Source: PVC group bacterium
GTDB taxonomy: Bacteria > Verrucomicrobiota > Kiritimatiellia > CAIKKV01 > CAITUY01
Direction of reading: 5' to 3'
Assembly (NCBI GenBank): GCA_945870225.1
Contig: CAMBRF010000008.1
Span: forward strand, 1-64,000
DNA: 64,000 bases
Within the stretch, counting starts at the first letter, position 1; the number at the start of each line of letters is the position of its first letter. Of the stretch, positions 9,070 through 16,288 are shown piece after piece. Made by a program: the position numbers and the translations under genes. The notes beneath the pieces were generated by a model. That model was given only the letters and a program-made list of their open reading frames with translations. It ran no database searches and was not told the DNA's origin.

Positions 9070-11540
9070 ACCGTCCCTCGTATCGTAGACGGGGCGTCCC
9101 GCCCCGTTGTAAGCGGCTGGACACCGCCCCGGCTCTCCACCTTGATCGCGTGGCTCGGACAGGCCTTCCGGCATAAACCGCACCGGGTGCATTTATCCGC
9201 GTCAATGACCTGCTTCTCAAAGGGCCGGGCCTCGATGGCCTCCACGGGGCAGACCTGGGCACATCTCGTACACCCGATGCAGCGATCCGTCACCGTATAC
9301 CGGATCAACGCCTTGCAGACTCCGGCCGGACATCGGCCCTCCAGGTGCGCCCGGTATTCATTCTCAAAATGTCTCAGCGAGCTGAGGACGGGATTGGGGG
9401 CCGTCTGACCCAGCGCGCAAAGGCTGCCCTGTGAGACTTCCTTCCCCAGCTCCTTGAGCTTATCCAGGTCGGCCGGCACGGCGGTTCCCTCGCAGAGCCG
9501 GTCGAGAATACCCAGCATACGGCGCGTCCCGATCCGACAGAAGGTACACTGACCGCAGGACTGCTCCTGCGTAAAGCGGAGAAAATAGCGCGCCATATCC
9601 ACCATGCAGTCGTGATCGTCCAGCACCACCAGACCGCCCGAGCCCATGATGGCGCCCGCATGGGACAGGGATTCATAGTCCACGCTTAAATCGCCCAATG
9701 CAGCGGGAACGCATCCGCCCGACGGACCGCCGATCTGGACCGCCTTGAAACGGCAGCCTTCCTCCACCCCGCCGCCGATTTCCTCCACGATCTCGCGAAG
9801 GGTGGTCCCCATCGGCACTTCAATCAATCCGCCACGCCGGACCTTGCCGGTCAGCGCGAACACTTTCGTGCCCTTGCTGTGCGCCGTGCCCAGCGCCGCA
9901 TGGGCGGCCGCACCATGCCGTACAATCCAGGGCACCACCGCCAGGGTTTCAACGTTATTGACACTGGTCGGGTGTCCCCATAATCCCTGCTCGGCCGGAT
10001 AAGGAGGCCGCAGGCGCGGCATGCCGCGCCGTCCCTCGATGGAGGCGATCAGCGCCGTCTCCTCGCCGCAGACGAACGCCCCGGCGCCTTCCTTAATGCT
10101 GAGCTTCAGCGGCCACCCGCTTCCCATCACGTTCTCGCCCAGCAGTCCCTTCGCCTCCATGCGGGCAATCGCCTCGCGCAGGCGTTTCACCGCCAGGGGA
10201 TATTCCGCCCGGATATACAAGAAGCCCTCGCGGGCTCCCACGCAATAGGCGGCAATGGCGAGGCCTTCCAGAACCCGATAGGGATACGATTCGAGAATCA
10301 TACGATCCATGAAGGCGCCAGGGTCCCCTTCATCGCCGTTGCAGATCACGTACTTGACGGGATCCACATTGCCGCGGGTAACGGCCCATTTCTCGCCCAC
10401 CGGAAAACCCGCGCCCCCGCGCCCCCGCAGGCCGGCCGATTTCATCATCGCAATCGTGGCCTCGGCCCCCGCCCCCGTCAGGACGCTGTGCAGCGCCTTG
10501 AACCCGTCGTGCCCGGTATAGGTGTCGATATCGAGCGGGTCCAGATGTCCGCAAAACTCGGTTGCCAGCCGGACCTGCCGTCCCAGAAAGGCGCAGACCT
10601 GCCCATCCCGCGCATCCAACGCGGCCTTCTCCAGTCCGTCCCCGCCCGGCATCGTGAGCAGCCGGTCCAGTACCGAACGGACCGAGGACCGTAGTCGCTT
10701 CCCCGCCCCGCGCGGACGGAAATGTTCGCGCACAATCCGGTCGGCATCCTGCGGCGTCACCTTCCGGTACAAGGTTGAAGCGGCCGGATTCACCAACCCG
10801 CCTGCCAGAGCGGAGGGCATCACGCGCGTCTGCCGGGCGCCATCCGGCCAGACGATCTCCACCAGCGGCGTCTCGTGGCACATCCCCACGCATCCCACCG
10901 GACGAACCCGTGCCCGGATGCCCCACTCGTTGAGCGCCGTCACAAACGCCTCGCGCACCTTCTGGCTGCCCTTGGCGATGCAGCAGGACCCGATGCCCAC
11001 GCGGATCTCCGGGATCAACTCCTCCTCGCCCAGCGGCGTCGCCCCGCCCGCGCCCGCGTCCTCGCCCAAAGCCCGGAAATCCTCAAACATCCCCGCCACC
11101 GTGTTGGGCGTTAAATGACCGTAGGTAGTCGATCCGGTCACCACCACCGGAGCCAGAGTGCAACACCCGACGCAGGCCACCCGTTTGACGGTGAATTCAC
11201 CGTCCGCATCCGTATCCTGTCCCGGTGCCAATTTCAGGTGCCGTTCCACGGCCTCCTGAATGCGTTCGGACCCTTTCACATGACAGGCCGTGCCATGGCA
11301 GACACAGATCTGGTGCCGGCCCGCAGGTGTCAACCGGAAGTAGTCATAGAAGGTCGCCACGCCCATGACCGCCGTCGGCCGGATGGACGTCACCTCCGGG
11401 ATCCGGCGCAGCGCCGCCTGAGGCAGATAGCGGTACTTTTCCTGAATCGCCTGGAGAATCGGGATAAGCGAACGCTCATCGCGCCCGATCGCCGCGATCA
11501 GAGCGTCCACCTCCGCGATACTGATCTCTTCCGTTCCCAT
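9066..11540 (-). CDS. Fused NuoE-NuoF-ferredoxin NADH-oxidising subunit
   Basis: An 824-residue fusion. Residues 1-160 are NuoE-like with the thioredoxin-fold 2Fe-2S ligands Cys 81, 86, 123, 127. Residues 180-245 are a second thioredoxin-like 2Fe-2S domain (Cys 186/187, 217, 221). Residues 320-720 are NuoF-like: 'LRGRGGAGFP' (371-380) and 'CNGDEGDPGAF' for FMN and NADH, 'GAGAFVCGEETALI', and a 4Fe-4S site at Cys 662, 665, 668, 708. Residues 750-800 are a 2x[4Fe-4S] ferredoxin (Cys 754-764 and 784-794). Such HydB/HndC-type proteins oxidise NADH and can bifurcate electrons with a flavin. The start codon overlaps the upstream stop (TAATG). The final residues (about 812-818) are encoded by a dispersed palindrome, so the tail is probably acquired. 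No [FeFe] hydrogenase subunit is present. Confidence 0.92.
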   Translation of the reverse strand: MGTEEISIAEVDALIAAIGRDERSLIPILQAIQEKYRYLPQAALRRIPEVTSIRPTAVMGVATFYDYFRLTPAGRHQICVCHGTACHVKGSERIQEAVERHLKLAPGQDTDADGEFTVKRVACVGCCTLAPVVVTGSTTYGHLTPNTVAGMFEDFRALGEDAGAGGATPLGEEELIPEIRVGIGSCCIAKGSQKVREAFVTALNEWGIRARVRPVGCVGMCHETPLVEIVWPDGARQTRVMPSALAGGLVNPAASTLYRKVTPQDADRIVREHFRPRGAGKRLRSSVRSVLDRLLTMPGGDGLEKAALDARDGQVCAFLGRQVRLATEFCGHLDPLDIDTYTGHDGFKALHSVLTGAGAEATIAMMKSAGLRGRGGAGFPVGEKWAVTRGNVDPVKYVICNGDEGDPGAFMDRMILESYPYRVLEGLAIAAYCVGAREGFLYIRAEYPLAVKRLREAIARMEAKGLLGENVMGSGWPLKLSIKEGAGAFVCGEETALIASIEGRRGMPRLRPPYPAEQGLWGHPTSVNNVETLAVVPWIVRHGAAAHAALGTAHSKGTKVFALTGKVRRGGLIEVPMGTTLREIVEEIGGGVEEGCRFKAVQIGGPSGGCVPAALGDLSVDYESLSHAGAIMGSGGLVVLDDHDCMVDMARYFLRFTQEQSCGQCTFCRIGTRRMLGILDRLCEGTAVPADLDKLKELGKEVSQGSLCALGQTAPNPVLSSLRHFENEYRAHLEGRCPAGVCKALIRYTVTDRCIGCTRCAQVCPVEAIEARPFEKQVIDADKCTRCGLCRKACPSHAIKVESRGGVQPLTTGRDAPSTIRGTV
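9085..9107 (-). repeat. Start-proximal palindrome family, copy B, inside a coding sequence
   Basis: Same element as copies A and C, with one A-to-G and one T-to-C change at paired stem positions, so the 8-bp stem stays perfect. It lies within the last codons of the NuoEF-like gene and 15 bases upstream of the start codon of the next gene (9069), in the same orientation as the other two copies. Confidence 0.8.
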
Positions 11541-13255
11541 TACTCCCCAATCCCATACAGGTTTCGCAAGCCACGGATATAGATCCGGCCTTCCGCAAAG
11601 GCCGGGGTCGCGCCGGCGTTTTCACCCAGTGGACAAGTCGCCACCGGTTTGTATTCCTCCGCCGCCTCGAAGATGTGCATCACCCCATCCCGATCCAGTG
11701 CATAGACCCGGTTTTCCGCCAGGATCGGCGAAGCGTAGCACTGGCTGGCAAACTCCTGCTGCCAAAGCCGCACGCCGTCCTTTGCCTTCAGACACACCAC
11801 CGCACGATCCCGAGTGGCCATGAAGACCAGCTGCGACGTCGCCAACAGGCTCGCCGTATCGGGAAGCGCTTCCTCCCATTGCCAGGCCACCTCCACCCCT
11901 CCCGTACCCGTGAGGCGGAGTCCGCTGGCTCGTGCAAAGTCACTGGCCACAAACACCAGGCCACCGGCATAAGCCGCCGAGGGGGCCGCTTCCCCGCCCA
12001 GGCAGTCCTGCCGCCACCAGGTGACCCCATTTGCCGGGTTGTACGACTCCACGCCAACACTGTCGCACAGGATCAGTTCCTTTCGCCTTCCCGTGTCCAC
12101 GCAGATGGGAGACGCCCAGGAAACGGCAGGGCGCTCCCGTTCCCACACCGTCCGTCCGGTCCGGGAATCCAACGCCAAAACCCGCGCCCGGCTGGTCCCG
12201 TCGAACTGAACGATCAGCAGCCCGTCCACCACCAGCAGGGAGGAGGAATGGCCGTAATGGTTTTCCGGTTTTCCCAGGAACCGGCTCCACACCGGACGCC
12301 CCTCCCAATCCGTACAGAACAGTTCGCCTGTGCCGAACACCGCATACACCCGCTCGCCGTCCGTCGCGGGGGTGGACGCCGCCAGCCCCGTACTCTCCGC
12401 CACTTCAGGAAGCTCGCCCGGTGCCCCGGGCACATTCGTCACCACGGCGGTCCACAGCAACGTGCCGCGATCGGCATCGACACCATAGATCTCCCGTGCC
12501 GCCCCGTCGCCCGCCGTCAGGAAAATACGCTTCCCCCAGACGATCGGCGAACTGAAGCCCGCCCGCGGCAACGTCAGTTTCCATTTGATCCCCTCGCCGG
12601 TCTTGCCGTTCCAGCGGGTCGGAATATTCCGGGCAGGTGACACCCCATTCCCGTCAGGCCCGCGGAAATTGGGCCAATTCTTTAAACGTTCTGCAGGTGA
12701 GGGAACCGGGATGGCGGGAACCCATTTTGCCCGGGCCGAAGCCGGGGTCATAACCTGATACCGGCCCAGATCGCGGTCGGCCCCGATCCATGCGGCGAGG
12801 GCCAGCGCCAGCAGCGCGCCTGCCGCCAGTTTCAGTCCCCGCCGGAGTCCAGCCCGGCGTGCCCAGATGGCCTCGAGCGGCGGAAGGTGCCTGGGATCGG
12901 GGTGTGCGGTCGCGAGCAAACCCGCCAGAATCAGCAGGCTGATTCCAACGCCCGCGCCGCCCAGTAACAGAAATCCGCCCAACCGCAATTGTTGTTGGCT
13001 GGCAAAAAAAGCCCGGCGGGCCATCAGGTCCAGAGCCCGGATCTGAACCTTGAGCGATTCATCCGACGGCTGCCCGGCATACTGAGCCCGCAGGGCGACC
13101 AGTGACGGCGCATTCAGCGGGTCATTAAGTTTCAACTGCAGGATGTTGACGAGCAGCAACACGCTGACCACCAGACAGAACACGCCGGACACGCCCGCCC
13201 CGGCCAGGGCGGCGGACCGCACCACCTGTGTCGTTTTATCCCGATCAGTTTCCAT
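11540..13255 (-). CDS. Membrane-anchored PQQ-like beta-propeller protein
   Basis: 571 residues when started at the ATG at 13255. A GTG 24 bases upstream is also in frame, but the ATG has AGGA close by. Three hydrophobic segments occupy the first 190 residues ('AGVSGVFCLVVSVLLLVNIL', 'FLLLGGAGVGISLLILAGLLA', 'LKLAAGALLALALAAWI'). They are followed by 'NWPNFRGPDGNGVS' and a PQQ-like propeller with repeated 'SSPIVWGKRIFLTAGD', 'ASTPATDGERVYAVFG' and 'ASPILAENRVYALD' blades. The propeller most likely faces the periplasm. The gene overlaps the polyferredoxin gene upstream by 11 bases and shares one base with the NuoEF-like start downstream, so it is translated as part of the redox operon. Confidence 0.85.
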   Translation of the reverse strand: METDRDKTTQVVRSAALAGAGVSGVFCLVVSVLLLVNILQLKLNDPLNAPSLVALRAQYAGQPSDESLKVQIRALDLMARRAFFASQQQLRLGGFLLLGGAGVGISLLILAGLLATAHPDPRHLPPLEAIWARRAGLRRGLKLAAGALLALALAAWIGADRDLGRYQVMTPASARAKWVPAIPVPSPAERLKNWPNFRGPDGNGVSPARNIPTRWNGKTGEGIKWKLTLPRAGFSSPIVWGKRIFLTAGDGAAREIYGVDADRGTLLWTAVVTNVPGAPGELPEVAESTGLAASTPATDGERVYAVFGTGELFCTDWEGRPVWSRFLGKPENHYGHSSSLLVVDGLLIVQFDGTSRARVLALDSRTGRTVWERERPAVSWASPICVDTGRRKELILCDSVGVESYNPANGVTWWRQDCLGGEAAPSAAYAGGLVFVASDFARASGLRLTGTGGVEVAWQWEEALPDTASLLATSQLVFMATRDRAVVCLKAKDGVRLWQQEFASQCYASPILAENRVYALDRDGVMHIFEAAEEYKPVATCPLGENAGATPAFAEGRIYIRGLRNLYGIGE

Positions 13256-14603
13256 GATCCTGTCCGGCCCCTTTTCCACCCGGTCGCCCCACCGGGCAAT
13301 ACTCGAAACAACGCCCGCAACTCAGGCAATTTCCATTGTCGATTTCATACGTTTTCCGGCGTGACCACAGGGCCAGGCCGACCAGTTGGCCTCCCACCAC
13401 CAGCCCGAGCACCCCGCCCATCACCGTCGACCCGATCCGGAAACGCGCGAGGATGGCCCGGGCTTCCGCATCGAGTTGCGCGAGCGGTTGTCCGGTCCCG
13501 CGAAACGCCTCACTTTCCAGAGTGTACTCCCTCATCTGAAGGCGCTCTTCCAGGGCAATCCTGCCGGCCAACCGCACCACAGGATGGCCCGCCGCAAACA
13601 CCGTGTGCATCGCGAACCCGGCCACCGCTCCCAGCATGACGGCCGCCGGAACCAGCGCCACCGCCCAACCCAGCCGCCGCCGGGCCACCGGACGCGTCTC
13701 CGGCGGGCGATCCGGGGTCGTCGGCAGAATGCAGTCAAAGGGACAGGACGCCTCGCACAGGCGGCAATTGACGCACTCATCCGGCGTAATGGTCACGGGC
13801 CGTGCCGCAAAGCGGGCGGCCCAGTTCAGCAGGACGCTGTACGGGCACAGGAAGCGGCAATACGGACGCGCCACAAATATCCCGAGCAGCAGGAAGACCG
13901 CCCCCGACACCAGCATCGTCACCGTCCCGCCCAACCGGAAGAACCCGACAAAAGGATCATGGCGACAAACGACAAACCCGGCGCCCGTCACGGCATACAG
14001 GATGGCCAGGCCCAGCGCCAGATAGGGAATCAGGCCCAACGCGCCGGACACCACGCGCGGCAGCCGTACCGGCCGGCGGATCATGACATCCTGAATCGCA
14101 CCCAATGGACAGACGGCGGCACAGAACACGCGGCCGAAGAACAGCGCGAACACCAGCGGCAACAGGAACAACAGCACCACCGTCCAAGGCAGGAGGAAGG
14201 AGGTCGACGACAAGGACGCCGCCACATTCTGGATCGAGCCAACGGGACAAATACAGCCGCGGCGGAAGAACCCGAAATACAGAATGCTGAAAACGGTCAT
14301 CGCCAGGATTCCCCGGCGCGACCGCTTCCGGATGGCCAGCCACGCCGTCAACGCCAGGGCACCCGCCAACACCCCCACATCAACCCATTCCAGATAAGCG
14401 GCCCGGGGCGCCGGACATTGCGTCAGCGGCTGGACATAACCTGTTTCGAACTCGGGCTTGGGAAACCGGGACGGGGGTTCCGCGCCCTGGACCAGGCCTG
14501 ACAAGCAGAACAGGTACAGAAAGAGTCCCATCGTGATTACCCGCGCGGTCAGAGGCCGGCAGGAACACCGGCGTCCACTTAACAAAGAAAACAGTCTGTT
14601 CAC
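13245..14603 (-). CDS. Membrane polyferredoxin (NapH/NosR/CcoG-like 4Fe-4S protein)
   Basis: A 452-residue integral membrane electron carrier. It has about six to seven hydrophobic helices with paired cysteine motifs at membrane edges ('GFFRRGCICPVGSIQ', 'FGRVFCAAVCPLGAIQ', 'ARPYCRFLCPYSVLLN'), the signature of the NapH/NosR/RdxA family. A ferredoxin site follows ('DECVNCRLCEASCPFDC'), and at the very C-terminus another partial cluster motif ('NGNCLSCGRCFEYCP'). Such proteins move electrons across the inner membrane. I chose the GTG at 14603: it directly follows the ferredoxin stop codon and has GGAGGGG upstream. A longer open frame would overlap the ferredoxin gene. Its neighbours suggest that it links the cytoplasmic NuoEF-like module with the exported ferredoxin. 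Confidence 0.88.
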   Translation of the reverse strand: MNRLFSLLSGRRCSCRPLTARVITMGLFLYLFCLSGLVQGAEPPSRFPKPEFETGYVQPLTQCPAPRAAYLEWVDVGVLAGALALTAWLAIRKRSRRGILAMTVFSILYFGFFRRGCICPVGSIQNVAASLSSTSFLLPWTVVLLFLLPLVFALFFGRVFCAAVCPLGAIQDVMIRRPVRLPRVVSGALGLIPYLALGLAILYAVTGAGFVVCRHDPFVGFFRLGGTVTMLVSGAVFLLLGIFVARPYCRFLCPYSVLLNWAARFAARPVTITPDECVNCRLCEASCPFDCILPTTPDRPPETRPVARRRLGWAVALVPAAVMLGAVAGFAMHTVFAAGHPVVRLAGRIALEERLQMREYTLESEAFRGTGQPLAQLDAEARAILARFRIGSTVMGGVLGLVVGGQLVGLALWSRRKTYEIDNGNCLSCGRCFEYCPVGRPGGKGAGQDHGN

Positions 14604-14604
14604 G

Positions 14605-15177
14605 TTACGCCACCCCTCCACGCAGCCGGTAGGGTCGTGAGCGCCGCACGCGGGCAAACGCCTCGCCGGGGCATTGCGCGGCGATGGCGCATTCGTTGCA
14701 GTTGGCGCAACGGTCATGCCGCACCTGCAGGAACAAGGATCCGTTCCCGAAGGACCCGCACCCCTTCACGCATTTCGCGCAACCGATGCAAAGCGCTTCA
14801 TCGACGTCATATTGGTAATAGGGCTCCTCGATGAAACGGCGCCGAAGTGCCGCGGTGGGACACAGTTGATTCTCCGCCGCCGTATCCGGCGTTTTGGTGT
14901 TTGGCTGGTGGTAGCCGCCGCACAAATTACAGTAACCGCAGACCACATAGGCATGCACGCATTTCACCGCCGACGGGCTCAGGACGCATGCCGTGGCGCA
15001 GCGTCCGCACTGGGTGCATTTCTCGGGATCGATCTGCCAGACATATTCCGTCCCCTTACCCCGGCGCAGGCCGCGGCCCAAAGTCAGCCCGAGCCAACCC
15101 AGCAGGCCCAGAAGGGAATAACGACCGATTCCCCGGAGAAACTCACGCCGGGTCAAATTTTGATTTAGTGTTTTCAT
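14605..15177 (-). CDS. Tat-type multi-cluster 4Fe-4S ferredoxin
   Basis: A 190-residue protein beginning with a twin-arginine motif 'LTRREFLRGIG' (residues 8-18) and a hydrophobic segment (19-35), so it is probably exported folded and either cleaved or membrane-tethered. It has four cysteine groups: 54/57/60/64, 73/80/83/86, 130/133/136/140 and 157/160/163/169, with an extra Cys 106, room for three to four 4Fe-4S clusters. The architecture is like NapG/HybA-type periplasmic ferredoxins. It is followed without a gap by the membrane polyferredoxin, the usual NapG-NapH partnership. The start codon lacks a Shine-Dalgarno sequence; a dispersed palindrome fills the short space from the preceding gene. 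Confidence 0.9.
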   Translation of the reverse strand: MKTLNQNLTRREFLRGIGRYSLLGLLGWLGLTLGRGLRRGKGTEYVWQIDPEKCTQCGRCATACVLSPSAVKCVHAYVVCGYCNLCGGYHQPNTKTPDTAAENQLCPTAALRRRFIEEPYYQYDVDEALCIGCAKCVKGCGSFGNGSLFLQVRHDRCANCNECAIAAQCPGEAFARVRRSRPYRLRGGVA

Positions 15178-15178
15178 A

Positions 15179-15201
15179 GTAGACGAGGCGTCCCGCCTCG
15201 T
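15179..15201 (-). repeat. Start-proximal palindrome family, copy C
   Basis: Differs from copy A at one loop position. It fills the whole spacer between the NHL-like gene (stop codon 15201-15203) and the ferredoxin start codon (15177), so it stands where a ribosome binding site would be expected. Confidence 0.8.
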
Positions 15202-16211
15202 TATTTGTTTGTCTGCACGTTGACCTCAAACACCCGCACTTGCACCCGCACCGGGTCCAGCACCAGGATCCGCCCCTGGCCATCCACAACCAGATCCAGT
15301 CCGCGCACCTCCGCATCAAACTTGTCCGGCCCGGCTACCACGCCCATCAGGGCCCCGGCCGGCGTGTAAAGTTTAACCCGGACCAAACCCTTCTCGCTGG
15401 TCACAAACGAACCATCCGTCCGGATCGCGATATCGGTGGGATTGCAGCAGCCGCTGAACCCCTCCGGGTCCGCTCCGCCGCGTCCCCACGCCGACCGCCG
15501 CGCCCCGTCACGCCCGAAAGATATCACCATGTGCCGGCCGGGATCGACAACCCAGAGCTCATCCACCGAACCCAGCGCCAGATCGAAATGCGGGCTCGGA
15601 ATAATAAACCCGCCTTTTCCGTCATCCTTATCGCCGATCCGGCTGAGCACCCGGCCCTGCTTATCCAGCCGCCACACCCGCCGCTGACCCGCATCCGCCA
15701 CCCACACATTGTCGCCCGCGACCGCAATCGACGTCAGCACCGTATTCGTCCCCAGGGACGGCCACTGAACGGCGGGCACGCCGTTCGTCCGGTAAATGCC
15801 CACATGGTCGACATGCCCGGCATACAAAGTTCCATCCTCGTCCGCCGCCACGCACCGAACCGCAAAAGGCATCGGCAACCGGGTTCTGACCACGCCATTC
15901 GTTTCGATCACGGCGATTTCGTTTTCCCCGCCCACGATCAGGCGGCCCGCCGCATCCAACGCCAGAGCATGCGGGCTTTCCACCAAAGCCGGGATGGGCT
16001 CCTTTTCCGCTCCGATCACCAGGCCCGGATCGATCCGGTTGAGGGCGCTGACGTCAAGCCGGAAGGCCCCGCCCAGTTCGCCGGTCCGGGGGTCGGTCGT
16101 CAGCGCCGCCTGACGCCGGGCACGGATCAGCAGGCCCGCCGCCACGGCCACGACCGCCACCGTCAGCCAGATCGCCCCCCACCGTATCTGTTCTTTTCGA
16201 TTCATATCCAT
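15201..16211 (-). CDS. Membrane-anchored NHL-like beta-propeller protein
   Basis: 336 residues. One N-terminal membrane helix ('WGAIWLTVAVVAVAAGLLI', about 10-28) holds a beta-propeller that should face the periplasm. Blades follow the NHL/SMP-30 style: 'SPHALALDAAGRLIVGGENEIAVI', 'VRCVAADEDGTLYAGHVDHVGIY', 'LTSIAVAGDNVWVADAGQRRVWRLD', 'FDLALGSVDELWVVDPGRHMVISF', 'PTDIAIRTDGSFVTSEKGLVRVKLY' and 'DLVVDGQGRILVLDP'. No catalytic role can be read. It sits second in the redox operon, between the first PQQ-like propeller and the ferredoxin. Confidence 0.85.
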   Translation of the reverse strand: MDMNRKEQIRWGAIWLTVAVVAVAAGLLIRARRQAALTTDPRTGELGGAFRLDVSALNRIDPGLVIGAEKEPIPALVESPHALALDAAGRLIVGGENEIAVIETNGVVRTRLPMPFAVRCVAADEDGTLYAGHVDHVGIYRTNGVPAVQWPSLGTNTVLTSIAVAGDNVWVADAGQRRVWRLDKQGRVLSRIGDKDDGKGGFIIPSPHFDLALGSVDELWVVDPGRHMVISFGRDGARRSAWGRGGADPEGFSGCCNPTDIAIRTDGSFVTSEKGLVRVKLYTPAGALMGVVAGPDKFDAEVRGLDLVVDGQGRILVLDPVRVQVRVFEVNVQTNK

Positions 16212-16288
16212 TCACCAACCCCGCGGCGGACGGCGACACGCTGTCCCTCCCAAGAAAATACATCACCCGGTTCAAAATACGATCTCAT

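Noticed and set aside
7510-11540. An [FeFe] hydrogenase complex
   Set aside because: The NuoE/NuoF-like and 2Fe-2S parts fit, but no H-cluster cysteine motifs occur in any gene of the operon.
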